In this document: in pieces, positions 1 through 10,311 of the stretch | Numbering within the stretch: position 1 is the first letter of the stretch | Layout: every line of letters begins with the position of its first letter | From: Peronospora farinosa | Lineage: Eukaryota; Oomycota; Peronosporomycetes; Peronosporales; Peronosporaceae | Length of the DNA: 27,729 nt | Reading direction: 5' to 3' | Assembly: GCA_947646735.1 (NCBI GenBank) | Contig: CANTFK010000142.1 | Coordinates: forward strand, 1 to 27,729 | Notes under the pieces: model-generated | Told to the model about the DNA's origin: nothing | Database searches by the model: none | What the model saw: the letters and a program-made list of their open reading frames with translations, nothing else | Position numbers and translations under genes: made by a program

Positions 1-173
1 CGCAATGCACTCGACACGTCTCTACCACGAACGATGCACTCTGTCGCGTTCCAACAGGAACACTTGGCACAGAGCGGTCCACGCTATGAAGAGCGCATCT
101 TGTGGAGTTGAAATGCCAAAGCAACAGAGCCCTTGCGATTTATCAACTATCCGCTGGACCCCCACGCACCCGC

Positions 174-765
174 TCACAGATTCACAATAGCATCCAAGTT
201 CAAAAGACCATTTGATGTGACGGGGCTACCCGGCTGACCCCCGACTATGCCGTCTCTCGAGCGTGCCAGCACGCACACATTGGTTACCAGTAATGGTTGG
301 AAGTTAAACGCAATGCAGAGATTGGTGTTCGCACACGCGTTGCAACACGCTCGGACGCTGTCCGCGCCTATGGACACGATCACATCGAGATCCAGCAACT
401 GGGCACCGTTCTCAACTGGAGCACCGCCATCGCCACCGATGTTGTTGCACTGTGAAGAGGGCGACGGGGACCCGGCGGTGTCGAAGTTAGGCATCATCTG
501 GTAAGTCGGCTCCGTCTGGTACGTCGTGCTCCGTCTGGTACGTCGGTGTCGACTTGACGTGAGGCTCCGTCTGATAAGTGTGCGGTGACCAGGTCGTGCC
601 ATCCACTGCGGTCGGTTTAGGCATGGCTCTCAAGTTACGAGTGCTGGAGACTCCGACAGGTCCTGCCAACGAGTAGGTGGCATCGTGTTGCGCGAAGAGC
701 GGGACATCGGCGGATGCAAGACCTGCGGCGAGAATGCCGGCTAAGATCAAGTTGGTCGAGAACAT
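174..765 (-). pseudogene. Array copy 1: secreted PAN/Apple-like protein gene, frameshifted
   Basis: This is the family gene with one extra base at about 524-529 in the linker (GTACGTCGTGCTCC where copies 3-5 have GTACGTCTGCTCC). The first part (765 to 487, 92 residues) encodes the signal peptide MFSTNLILAGILAAGLASA and linker, then runs into a new tail ending PDGADLPDDA. The PAN-like module (CNNIGG, CCNAC, LCIAF, VCVL) stays open in another frame down to 174, but with no signal peptide. Copy 2 has the same extra base. The gene would make a truncated secreted peptide unless the indel is a sequencing or assembly error; that cannot be decided here. Start chosen at MFS (765) for the reasons given under copy 7. 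Confidence 0.8.
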
Positions 766-798
766 TGTAGATGGGAAAAGGAGGTTGGTGTTGCTGCT

Positions 799-814
799 AA
801 AGAGTAAAATGAGG
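799..814 (-). promoter_or_regulatory. Oomycete initiator-like core element of the array genes
   Basis: On the minus strand this reads CCTCATTTTACTCTTT, matching about 13 of 16 positions of the oomycete initiator consensus GCTCATTYYNCAWTTT. It lies 34-49 bases before the chosen ATG. The same 16 bases occur at the same distance in every copy: 2831-2846, 4860-4875, 6881-6896, 8905-8920, 10938-10953, 12990-13005, 15030-15045, 17078-17093 and 19110-19125. Transcription starting here would exclude the upstream in-frame ATGs. Weaker than the match before the large gene. Confidence 0.5.
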
Positions 815-1091
815 AATAAAACTTGTAGCGCCAAAAGACACAGCGGGTCGTCAGGTGCTTCAGCAGACACAAGAAGAGAGCTTTCGGATGTCATTCGTGC
901 GTTTCAAAGCTTTCGAATGAACGAGGATAGTGGAACCTAAGCTACAAGTTATAATACTCGTCCGTAGACAAAAGCGGTTGAGACAAGCGGCGGCAGTCAG
1001 GACTTTCACGAAAGGTTTCAGTGCGTTTATGAATCTGCTCCGAAGTTGACTTGGACGCCAGTCATGTGTCTGTTGCAGTTGCGACACTTTT

Positions 1092-1101
1092 GATACGTAT
1101 C
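1092..1101. promoter_or_regulatory. Conserved 10-bp perfect palindrome GATACGTATC
   Basis: A perfect palindrome about 330 bases upstream of the copy 1 start codon. It is kept in all ten units although neighbouring bases vary between the two sequence classes (for example GCGACACTT against GCGATACTT just before it). It could be a site for a dimeric DNA-binding protein; no factor is recognised. Confidence 0.35.
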
Positions 1102-1121
1102 GAGTAAAAGCAAATATATGA

Positions 1122-1146
1122 TGTGTTGGAGTGAAAGGCCAACACA
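1122..1146. repeat. Inverted repeat TGTGTTGG-N9-CCAACACA
   Basis: Eight-base perfect arms around the nine-base loop AGTGAAAGG, about 360 bases upstream of the start codon. It is present in all ten units. It could fold in RNA or serve as a protein site; function unknown. Confidence 0.4.
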
Positions 1147-1266
1147 CACATATGGTAGAACTCATCGAGTACTTGCGCGAATGTGTGTACCGACCTCAAA
1201 TCAGGTCAACTCGTGCACGTCTATGAGAAGTGTAGCGAGTCCCGATGAAGGACCGAGATTCACATA

Positions 1267-1284
1267 GCGTGGGTATGCCCACGC
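1267..1284. repeat. Inverted repeat GCGTGGG-TATG-CCCACGC
   Basis: Seven-base perfect arms with a four-base loop, in the middle of the spacer and unchanged in all ten units. Flanking sequence varies between units. Function unknown. Confidence 0.4.
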
Positions 1285-1551
1285 ATCTGAAAGCTCTTTG
1301 CTGGGCATTATTGGAACCAATCTAGCACGAGCGCATCCAAACACCGAAGGGTGGGGCGTGTCATCAAGTTGTTTTCCAATGGGGAGGATCATCCGTTTGG
1401 CATGACGATCGACACAGCATAGAAAAAACAGAAGTGGGTATTCGCTGTCGGTCGGTCGGCACAGGCCATGAGTCCTCTTCGTATACTGATGCAAGCTGAC
1501 TTTCGATCTTGTCCGGGCGTCTCCGACGATGGTTTATCATGAATGAAAGCT

Positions 1552-1567
1552 CTCGGAGTATTCCGAG
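1552..1567. repeat. Palindrome CTCGGAGTATTCCGAG at the inferred unit boundary
   Basis: Six-base arms with a four-base loop. The array ends a few bases after this palindrome in unit 10, so it marks the probable original edge of the unit. It is flanked in internal units by a direct repeat of the type TCATGAATGA(A)AGCTCTC about 30-35 bases apart. Confidence 0.5.
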
Positions 1568-2205
1568 CGTCTAATCGTTCGTCACGAATGAAGCTCTCAT
1601 TCTTCCAGACGAATGAAATCTAATTTAGGTGCGACCAGACAAAACCACAAACCTTTTACTAACCGATCGTGACTTATGATTGCCATGAACTTGGCGAGGG
1701 TAAAACGGGTGTGAACCTGGTAGAACAACTTCATATCATTGGTTCAGTCAATTTGGTCAACGTACTAAACGCTTTCCTTTGCACTATTTTCCGACGTCTG
1801 CTGATGAACTTGTCGACTTGCACCTGTCATAACGATGGGTAGCCAATTACGCCATACAGCTACGAAAGCAACGCACTGGCCTATGTATTCCAAAAGGTCA
1901 ACAACAAGATTCGATCTAGTAGAAGAAAAAAGAAGGTCAAAAACACGTCTACATTCAAAAGTATGTTTTTCTTTATCCGACCACTAGTTTCAAGAAACTA
2001 TTTGAAGCCTCTATCACGTCGGTAGTATGACGCGCAATGCACTCGACACGTCTCTATCACGAACGATGCACTCTGTCGCGTTCCAACAGGAACACTTGGC
2101 ACAGAGCGGTCCACGCTATGAAGAGCGCATCTTGTGGAGTTGAAATGCCAAAGCAACAGAGCCCTTGCGATTTATCAACTATCCGCTGGACCCCCACGCA
2201 CCCGC

Positions 2206-2797
2206 TCACAGATTCACAATAGCATCCAAGTTCAAAAGACCATTTGATGTGACGGGGCTACCCGGCTGACCCCCGACTATGCCGTCTCTCGAGCGTGCCA
2301 GCACGCACACATTGGTTACCAGTAATGGTTGGAAGTTGAACGCAATGCAGAGATTGGTGTTCGCACACGCGTTGCAACACGCTCGGACGCTGTCCGCGCC
2401 TATGGACACGATCACATCGAGATCCAGCAACTGGGCACCGTTCTCAACTGGGGCACCGCCATCGCCACCGATGTTGTTGCACTGTGAAGAGGGCGACGGG
2501 GACCCGGCGGTGTCGAAGTTAGGCATCATCTGGTAAGTCGGCTCCGTCTGGTACGTCGTGCTCCGTCTGGTACGTCGGTGTCGACTTGACGTGAGGCTCC
2601 GACTGATAAGTGTGCGGTGACCAGGTCGTGCCATCCACTGCGGTCGGTTTAGGCATGGCTCTCAAGTTACGAGTGCTGGAGACTCCGACAGGTCCTGCCA
2701 ACGAGTAGGTGGCATCGTGTTGCGCGAAGAGCGGGACATCGGCGGATGCAAGACCTGCGGCGAGAATGCCGGCTAAGATCAAGTTGGTCGAGAACAT
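2206..2797 (-). pseudogene. Array copy 2: secreted PAN/Apple-like protein gene, frameshifted
   Basis: Nearly identical to copy 1, with the same one-base insertion at about 2556-2561 in the linker. The signal peptide and linker read from 2797 to 2519 and end in the PDGADLPDDA tail. The six-cysteine C-terminal module is open in a different frame down to 2206. One linker codon (TYQSEPHV instead of TYQTEPHV) agrees with copies 3-5. The shared lesion shows that copies 1 and 2 descend from one broken gene or were homogenised after the break. Confidence 0.8.
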
Positions 2798-4235
2798 TGT
2801 AGATGGGAAAAGGAGGTTGGTGTTGCTGCTAAAGAGTAAAATGAGGAATAAAACTTGTAGCGCCAAAAGACACAGCGGGTCGTCAGGTGCTTCAGCAGAC
2901 ACAAGAAGAGAGCTTTCGGATGTCATTCGTGCGTTTCAAAGCTTTCGAATGAACGAGGATAGTGGAACCTAAGCTACAAGTTATAATACTCGTCCGTAGA
3001 CAAAAGCGGTTGAGACAAGCGGCGGCAGTCAGGACTTTCACGAAAGGTTTCAGTGCGTTTATGAATCTGCTCCGAAGTTGACTTGGACGCCAGTCATGTG
3101 TCTGTTGCAGTTGCGACACTTTTGATACGTATCGAGTAAAAGCAAATATATGATGTGTTGGAGTGAAAGGCCAACACACACATATGGTAGAACTCATCGA
3201 GTACTTGCGCGAATGTGTGTACCGACCTCAAATCAGGTCAACTCGTGCACGTCTATGAGAAGTGTAGCGAGTCCCGATGAAGGACCGAGATTCACATAGC
3301 GTGGGTATGCCCACGCATCTGAAAGCTCTTTGCTGGGCATTATTGGAACCAATCTAGCACGAGCGCATCCAAACACCGAAGGGTGGGGCGTGTCATCAAG
3401 TTGTTTTCCAATGGGGAGGATCATCCGTTTGGCATTACGATCGACACAGCATAGAAAAAACGTGGGTGTTACGCTGTCGGTCGGTCGGCACAGGCCATGA
3501 GTCCTCTTCGTATACTGATGCAAGCTGACTTTCGATCTTGTCCGGGCGTCTCCGACGATGGTTTATCATGAATGAAAGCTCTCGGAGTATTCCGAGCGTC
3601 TAATCGTTCGTCATGAATGAAGCTCTCATTCTTCCAGACGAATGAAATCTAATTTAGGTGCGACCAGACAAAACCACAAACCTTTTACTAACCGATCGTG
3701 ACTTATGATTGCCATGAACTTGGCGAGGGTAAAACGGGTATGAACGTGGTAGAACAACTTCATATCATTGGTTCAGTCAATTTGGTCAACGTACTAAACG
3801 CTTTCCTTTGCACTATTTTCCGACGTCTGCTGATGAACTTGTCGACTTGCACCTGTCATAACGATGGGTAGCCAATTACGCCATACAGCTACGAAAGCAG
3901 TGCGCTGGCCTATGTATTCCAAAAGATCAACAACAAGATTCGATCTAGTAGAAGAAGAAAAGAAGGTCAAAAACACGTCTACATTCAAAAGTATGTTTTT
4001 CTTTATCCGACCACTAGTTTCAAGAAACTATTTGAAGCCTCTATCACGTCGGTAGTATGACGCGCAATGCACTCGACACGTCTCTCTCACGAACGATGCA
4101 CTCTGTCGCGTTCCAACAGGAACACTTGGCACAGAGCGGTCCACGCTATGAAGAGCGCATCTTGTGGAGTTGAAATGCCAAAGCAACAGAGCCCTTGCGA
4201 TTTATCAACTATCCGCTGGACCCCCACGCACCCGC
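2798..4235. other. Array spacer 2, no convincing gene
   Basis: Typical of the copy 1-5 class throughout: AGACAAAAGCGG after the TATAATACTCG stretch, GAACTCATCGAG, and CGTGGGTGTTACGC near 3460. The terminal part carries a plus-strand frame of 63 codons (3864-4055) overlapping a minus-strand one; neither has a recognisable domain. Boundary palindrome at 3581-3596. Confidence 0.75.
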
Positions 4236-4826
4236 TCACAGATTCACAATAGCATCCAAGTTCAAAAGACCATTTGATGTGACGGGGCTACCCGGCTGAC
4301 CCCCGACTATGCCGTCTCTCGAGCGTGCCAGCACGCACACATTGGTTACCAGTAATGGTTGGAAGTTGAACGCAATGCAGAGATTGGTGTTCGCACACGC
4401 GTTGCAACACGCTCGGACGCTGTCCGCGCCTATGGACACGATCACATCGAGATCCAGCAACTGGGCACCGTTCTCAACTGGGGCACCGCCATCGCCACCG
4501 ATGTTGTTGCACTGTGAAGAGGGCGACGGGGACCCGGCGGTGTCGAAGTTAGGCATCATCTGGTAAGTCGGCTCCGTCTGGTACGTCTGCTCCGTCTGGT
4601 ACGTCGGTGTCGACTTGACGTGAGGCTCCGACTGATAAGTGTGCGGTGACCAGGTCGTGCCATCCACTGCGGTCGGTTTAGGCATGGCTCTCAAGTTACG
4701 AGTGCTGGAGACTCCGACAGGTCCTGCCAACGAGTAGGTGGCATCGTGTTGCGCGAAGAGCGGGACATCGGCGGATGCAAGACCTGCGGCGAGAATGCCG
4801 GCTAAGATCAAGTTGGTCGAGAACAT
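4236..4826 (-). CDS. Array copy 3: secreted protein with TYQ linker and PAN/Apple-like module
   Basis: Intact, 196 residues. Residues 1-19 (MFSTNLILAGILAAGLASA) form a typical signal peptide with cleavage before DVPLF. Residues about 20-105 have no cysteine and include a low-complexity linker with TYQSEP, TYQTEQ and TYQTEP motifs. The C-terminal module has all six cysteines with spacing C-x33-CC-x2-C-x5-C-x13-C, and reads CNNIGGDGG, CCNACANTNLC, AFNFQPLLVTNVCVL. This fits the PAN/Apple class (PAN_4-like), modules that bind proteins or sugars and occur in oomycete secreted proteins. The frame extends 43 codons upstream to another ATG, but the initiator-like element at 4860-4875 and the in-frame stops in copies 7 and 10 support the MFS start. 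The predicted protein is identical to copies 4 and 5. Partner and role are unknown. Confidence 0.88.
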   Translation of the reverse strand: MFSTNLILAGILAAGLASADVPLFAQHDATYSLAGPVGVSSTRNLRAMPKPTAVDGTTWSPHTYQSEPHVKSTPTYQTEQTYQTEPTYQMMPNFDTAGSPSPSSQCNNIGGDGGAPVENGAQLLDLDVIVSIGADSVRACCNACANTNLCIAFNFQPLLVTNVCVLARSRDGIVGGQPGSPVTSNGLLNLDAIVNL

Positions 4827-6256
4827 TGTAGATGGGAAAAGGAGGTTGGTGTTGCTGCTAAAGAGTAAAATGAGGAATAAAACTTGTAGCGCCAAAAGAC
4901 ACAGCGGGTCGTCAGGTGCTTCAGCAGACACAAGAAGAGAGCTTTCGGATGTCATTCGTGCGTTTCAAAGCTTTCGAATGAGCGAGGATAGTGGAACCTA
5001 AGCTACAAGTTATAATACTCGTCCGTAGACAAAAGCGGTTGAGACAAGCGGCGGCAGTCAGGACTTTCACGAAAGGTTTCAGTGCGTTTATGAATCTGCT
5101 CCGAAGGTGACTTGGACGCTAGTCATGTGTCTGTTGCAGTTGCGACACTTTTGATACGTATCGAGTAAAAGCAAATATATGATGTGTTGGAGTGAAAGGC
5201 CAACACACACATATGGTAGAACTCATCGAGTACTTGCACGAATGTGTGTACCGACCTCAAATCAGGTCAACTCGTGCACGTCTATGAGAAGTGTAGCGAG
5301 TCCCGATGAAGGACCGAGATTCACATAGCGTGGGTATGCCCACGCATCTGAAAGCTCTTTGCTGGGCATTATTGGAACCAATCTAGCACGAGCGCATCCA
5401 AACACCGAAGGGTGGGGCGTGTCATCAAGTTGTTTTCCAATGGGGAGGATCATCCGTTTGGCATTACGATCGACACAGCATAGAAAAAACGTGGGTGTTA
5501 CGCTGTCGGTCGGTCGGCACAGGCCATGAGTCCTCTTCGTATACTGATGCAAGCTGACTTTCGATCTTGTCCGGGCGTCTCCGACGATGGTTTATCATGA
5601 ATGAAAGCTCTCGGAGTATTCCGAGTGTCTAATCGTTCGTCATGAATGAAGCTCTCATTCTTCCAGACGAATGAAATCTAATTTAGGTGCGACCAGACAA
5701 AACCACAAACCTTTTACTAACCGATCGTGACTTATGATTGCCATGAACTTGGCGAGGGTAAAACGGGTATGAACCTGGTAGAACAACTTCATATCATTGG
5801 TTCAGTCAATTTGGTCAACGTACTAAACGCTTTCCTTTGCACTATTTTCCGACGTCTGCTGATGAACTTGTCGACTTGCACCTGTCATAACGATGGGTAG
5901 CCAATTGCGCCATACAGCTACGAAAGCAGTGCGCTGGCCTATGTATTCCAAAAGATCAACAACAAGATTCGATCTAGTAGAAGAAGAAAAGAAGGTCAAA
6001 AACACGTCTACATTCAAAAGTATGTTTTTCTTTATCCGACCACTAGTTTCAAGAAACTATTTGAAGCCTCTATCATGATGACGCGCAATGCACTCGACAC
6101 GTCTCTCTTACGAACGATGCACTCTGTCGCGTTCCAACAGGAACACTTGGCACAGAGTGGTCCACGCTATGAAGAGCGCATCTTGTGGAGTTGAAATGCC
6201 AAAGCAACAGAGCCCTTGCGATTTATCAACTATCCGCTGGACCCCCACGCACCCGC
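4827..6256. other. Array spacer 3, no convincing gene
   Basis: Copy 1-5 class. It differs from spacers 1 and 2 by CCGAAGGTGACTT near 5101 and by a short deletion at the unit junction (CTATCATGATGACGCGC near 6070, where others read CTATCACGTCGGTA...). Both changes are informative markers of relatedness; spacer 4 shares the first. Confidence 0.75.
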
Positions 6257-6847
6257 TCACAGATTCACAATAGCATCCAAGTTCAAAAGACCATTTGATG
6301 TGACGGGGCTACCCGGCTGACCCCCGACTATGCCGTCTCTCGAGCGTGCCAGCACGCACACATTGGTTACCAGTAATGGTTGGAAGTTGAACGCAATGCA
6401 GAGATTGGTGTTCGCACACGCGTTGCAACACGCTCGGACGCTGTCCGCGCCTATGGACACGATCACATCGAGATCCAGCAACTGGGCACCGTTCTCAACT
6501 GGGGCACCGCCATCGCCACCGATGTTGTTGCACTGTGAAGAGGGCGACGGGGACCCGGCGGTGTCGAAGTTAGGCATCATCTGGTAAGTCGGCTCCGTCT
6601 GGTACGTCTGCTCCGTCTGGTACGTCGGTGTCGACTTGACGTGAGGCTCCGACTGATAAGTGTGTGGTGACCAGGTCGTGCCATCCACTGCGGTCGGTTT
6701 AGGCATGGCTCTCAAGTTACGAGTGCTGGAGACTCCGACAGGTCCTGCCAACGAGTAGGTGGCATCGTGTTGCGCGAAGAGCGGGACATCGGCGGATGCA
6801 AGACCTGCGGCGAGAATGCCGGCTAAGATCAAGTTGGTCGAGAACAT
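6257..6847 (-). CDS. Array copy 4: secreted protein with TYQ linker and PAN/Apple-like module
   Basis: Intact, 196 residues, with a protein sequence identical to copies 3 and 5 despite scattered silent changes (for example the codon for His in SPHTYQ). Signal peptide residues 1-19, TYQ linker, then the six-cysteine module. Initiator-like element at 6881-6896. Three identical products from neighbouring units mean either very recent amplification or active homogenisation. Confidence 0.88.
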   Translation of the reverse strand: MFSTNLILAGILAAGLASADVPLFAQHDATYSLAGPVGVSSTRNLRAMPKPTAVDGTTWSPHTYQSEPHVKSTPTYQTEQTYQTEPTYQMMPNFDTAGSPSPSSQCNNIGGDGGAPVENGAQLLDLDVIVSIGADSVRACCNACANTNLCIAFNFQPLLVTNVCVLARSRDGIVGGQPGSPVTSNGLLNLDAIVNL

Positions 6848-8280
6848 TGTAGATGGGAAAAGGAGGTTGGTGTTGCTGCTAAAGAGTAAAATGAGGAATA
6901 AAACTTGTAGCGCCAAAAGACACAGCGGGTCGTCAGGTGCTTCAGCAGACACAAGAAGAGAGCTTTCGGATGTCATTCGTGCGTTTCAAAGCTTTCGAAT
7001 GAGCGAGGATAGTGGAACCTAAGCTACAAGTTATAATACTCGTCCGTAGACAAAAGCGGTTGAGACAAGCGGCGGCAGTCAGGACTTTCACGAAAGGTTT
7101 CAGTGCGTTTATGAATCTGCTCCGAAGGTGACTTGGACGCTAGTCATGTGTCTGTTGCAGTTGCGACACTTTTGATACGTATCGAGTAAAAGCAAATATA
7201 TGATGTGTTGGAGTGAAAGGCCAACACACACATATGGTAGAACTCATCGAGTACTTGCGCGAATGTGTGTACCGACCTCAAATCAGGTCAACTCGTGCAC
7301 GTCTATGAGAAGTGTAGCGAGTCCCGATGAAGGACCGAGATTCACATAGCGTGGGTATGCCCACGCATCTGAAAGCTCTTTGCTGGGCATTATTGGAACC
7401 AATCTAGCACGAGCGCATCCAAACACCGAAGGGTGGGGCGTGTCATCAAGTTGTTTTCCAATGGGGAGGATCATCCGTTTGGCATTACGATCGACACAGC
7501 ATAGAAAAAACGTGGGTGTTACGCTGTCGGTCGGTCGGCACAGGCCATGAGTCCTCTTCGTATACTGATGCAAGCTGACTTTCGATCTTGTCCGGGCGTC
7601 TCCGACGATGGTTTATCATGAATGAAAGCTCTCGGAGTATTCCGAGTGTCTAATCGTTCGTCATGAATGAAGCTCTCATTCTTCCAGACGAATGAAATCT
7701 AATTTAGGTGCGACCAGACAAAACCACAAACCTTTTACTAACCGATCGTGACTTATGATTGCCATGAACTTGGCGAGGGTAAAACGGGTATGAACGTGTT
7801 AGAACAACTTCATATCATTGGTTCAGTCAATTTGGTCAACGTACTAAACGCTTTCCTTTGCACTATTTTCCGACGTCTGCTGATGAACTTGTCGACTTGC
7901 ACCTGTCATAACGATGGGTAGCCAATTGCGCCATACAGCTACGAAAGCAGTGCGCTGGCCTATGTATTCCAAAAGATCAACAACAAGATTCGATCTAGTA
8001 GAAGAAGAAAAGCAGGTCAAAAACACGTCTACATTCAAAAGCATGTTTTTCTTTATCCGACCACTAGTTTCAAGAAACTATTTGAAGCCTCTATCAGTGA
8101 TGACGCGCAATGCACTCGACACGTCTCTATCTTACGAACGATGCACTCTGTCGCGTTCCAACAGGAACACTTGGCACAGAGTGGTCCACGCTATGAAGAG
8201 CGCATCTTGTGGAGTTGAGATGCCAAAGCAACAGAGCCCTTGCGATTTATCAACTATCCGCTGGACCCCCACGCACCCGC
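6848..8280. other. Array spacer 4, no convincing gene
   Basis: Copy 1-5 class, sharing GAAGGTGACTT (near 7124) and TTCCGAGTGTCT with spacer 3. The junction reads CTATCAGTGATGAC, which by chance joins the plus-strand spacer frame to the next unit (7914-8297, 127 codons). This frame is not conserved in other units and is not called a gene. Confidence 0.75.
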
Positions 8281-8871
8281 TCACAGATTCACAATAGCAT
8301 CCAAGTTCAAAAGACCATTTGATGTGACGGGGCTACCCGGCTGACCCCCGACTATGCCGTCTCTCGAGCGTGCCAGCACGCACACATTGGTTACCAGTAA
8401 TGGTTGGAAGTTGAACGCAATGCAGAGATTGGTGTTCGCACACGCGTTGCAACACGCTCGGACGCTGTCCGCGCCTATGGACACGATCACATCGAGATCC
8501 AGCAACTGGGCACCGTTCTCAACTGGAGCACCGCCATCGCCACCGATGTTGTTGCACTGTGAAGAGGGCGACGGGGACCCGGCGGTGTCGAAGTTAGGCA
8601 TCATCTGGTAAGTCGGCTCCGTCTGGTACGTCTGCTCCGTCTGGTACGTCGGTGTCGACTTGACGTGAGGCTCCGACTGATAAGTGTGTGGTGACCAGGT
8701 CGTGCCATCCACTGCGGTCGGTTTAGGCATGGCTCTCAAGTTACGAGTGCTGGAGACTCCGACAGGTCCTGCCAACGAGTAGGTGGCATCGTGTTGCGCG
8801 AAGAGCGGGACATCGGCGGATGCAAGACCTGCGGCGAGAATGCCGGCTAAGATCAAGTTGGTCGAGAACAT
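8281..8871 (-). CDS. Array copy 5: secreted protein with TYQ linker and PAN/Apple-like module
   Basis: Intact, 196 residues, same protein as copies 3 and 4. The linker keeps the form TYQTEQTYQTEPTYQMMPNF and all six cysteines are present. Initiator-like element at 8905-8920. It is the last copy of the 1-5 class before the sequence type changes at copy 6. Confidence 0.88.
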   Translation of the reverse strand: MFSTNLILAGILAAGLASADVPLFAQHDATYSLAGPVGVSSTRNLRAMPKPTAVDGTTWSPHTYQSEPHVKSTPTYQTEQTYQTEPTYQMMPNFDTAGSPSPSSQCNNIGGDGGAPVENGAQLLDLDVIVSIGADSVRACCNACANTNLCIAFNFQPLLVTNVCVLARSRDGIVGGQPGSPVTSNGLLNLDAIVNL

Positions 8872-10311
8872 TGTAGATGGGAAAAGGAGGTTGGTGTTGC
8901 TGCTAAAGAGTAAAATGAGGAATAAAACTTGTAGCGCCAAAAGACACAGCGGGTCGTCAGGTGCTTCAGCAGACACAAGAAGAGAGCTTTCGGATGTCAT
9001 TCGTGCGTTTCAAAGCTTTCGAATGAGCGAGGATAGTGGAACCTAAGCTACAAGTTATAATACTCGTCCGTAGACAAAAGCGGTTGAGACAAGCGGCGGC
9101 AGTCAGGACTTTCACGAAAGGTTTCAGTGCGTTTATGAATCTGCTCCGAAGTTGACTTGGACGCTAGTCATGTGTCTGTTGCAGTTGCGACACTTTTGAT
9201 ACGTATCGAGTAAAAGCAAATATATGATGTGTTGGAGTGAAAGGCCAACACACACATATGGTAGAATTCATCGAGTACTTGCACGAATGTGTGTACCGAC
9301 CTCAAATCAGGTCAACTCGCTGACGTCTATGAGAAGTGTAGCGAGTCCCGATGAAGGACCGAGATTCACATAGCGTGGGTATGCCCACGCATCTGAAAGC
9401 TCTTTGCTGGGCATTATTGGAACCAATCTAGCACGAGCGCATCCAAACACCGAAGGGTGGGGCGTGTCATCAAGTTGTTTTCCAATGGGGAGGATCATCC
9501 GTTTGGCATTACGATCGACACAGCATAGAAAAAACAGGTGGGTGTTACGCTGTCGGTCGGTCGGCACAGGCCATGAGTCCTCTTCGTATACTGATGCAAG
9601 CTGACTTTCGATCTTGTCCGGGCGTCTCCGACGATGGTTTATCATGAATGAAAGCTCTCGGAGTATTCCGAGTGTCTAATCGTTCGTCATGAATGAAGCT
9701 CTCATTCTTCCAGACGAATGAAATCTAATTTAGGTGCGACCAGACAAAACCACAAACCTTTTACTAACCGATCGTGACTTATGATTGCCATGAACTTGGC
9801 GAGGGTAAAACGGGTATGAACGTGTTAGAACAACTTCATATCATTGGTTCAGTCAATTTGGTCAACGTACTAAACGCTTTCCTTTGCACTATTTTCCGAC
9901 GTCTGCTGATGAACTTGTCGACTTGCACCTGTCATAACGATGGGTAGCCAATTGCGCCATACAGCTACGAAAGCAACGCGCTGGCCTATGTATTCCAAAA
10001 GGTCAACAACAAGATTCGATCTAGTAGAAGAAGAAAAGAAGGTCAAAAACACGTCTACATTCAAAAGCATGTTTTTCTTTATCCGACCACTAGTTTCAAG
10101 AAACTATTTGAAGCCTCTATCACGTCGGTATGATGACGCGCAATGCACTCGACACGTCTCTATCACGAACGATGCACTCTGTCGCGTTCCAACAGGAACA
10201 CTTGGCACAGAGCGGTCCACGCTATGAAGAGCGCATCTTGTGGAGTTGAGATGCCAAAGCAGCAGAGCCCTTGCGATTTATCAACTATCCGCTGGACCCC
10301 CACGCACCCGC
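8872..10311. other. Array spacer 5, no convincing gene
   Basis: Mostly copy 1-5 class, but with GCTGACGTC near 9319 (also in spacer 9) and AACGCGCTGG near 9976, which is intermediate between the two classes. It ends with CACGTCGGTATGATGACGCGC, the junction type of units 6-9. The transition between sequence classes therefore begins inside this spacer. Confidence 0.75.

Larger units (their letters stand above)
766..2205. other. Array spacer 1 (between copies 1 and 2), no convincing gene
   Basis: The spacer holds the promoter of copy 1 on its left side and the 3' flank of copy 2 on its right. Conserved structures are the initiator-like element 799-814, the palindrome GATACGTATC at 1092-1101, TGTGTTGG-N9-CCAACACA at 1122-1146, GCGTGGG-TATG-CCCACGC at 1267-1284, and CTCGGA-N4-TCCGAG at 1552-1567 flanked by two copies of a TCA[T/C]GAATGA(A)AGCTCTC motif. 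Open frames of 60-100 residues exist on both strands but are broken by indels in other copies. Copy 1 carries a segment (ACAGAAGTGGGTAT near 1428) otherwise found only in the copy 6-9 class, so it is mosaic. Confidence 0.8.

Noticed and set aside
860..1165. Minus-strand frame of 101 codons upstream of array genes
   Set aside because: It covers the promoter region of the real gene, is lost or shortened in several copies, and has no recognisable feature.
1201..1494. Minus-strand frame of 97 codons in each spacer
   Set aside because: Indels change its second half in copies 2-4 and 6-9, with no sign that the frame is preserved, and it has no recognisable domain.
4309..4566. Plus-strand frame of 85 codons inside every array gene
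   Set aside because: It is the antisense of the PAN-like module; its conservation follows from the real gene on the other strand.
7914..8297. Plus-strand frame of 127 codons
   Set aside because: Its length depends on a small junction deletion unique to units 4/5; the equivalent in other units is shorter or interrupted.
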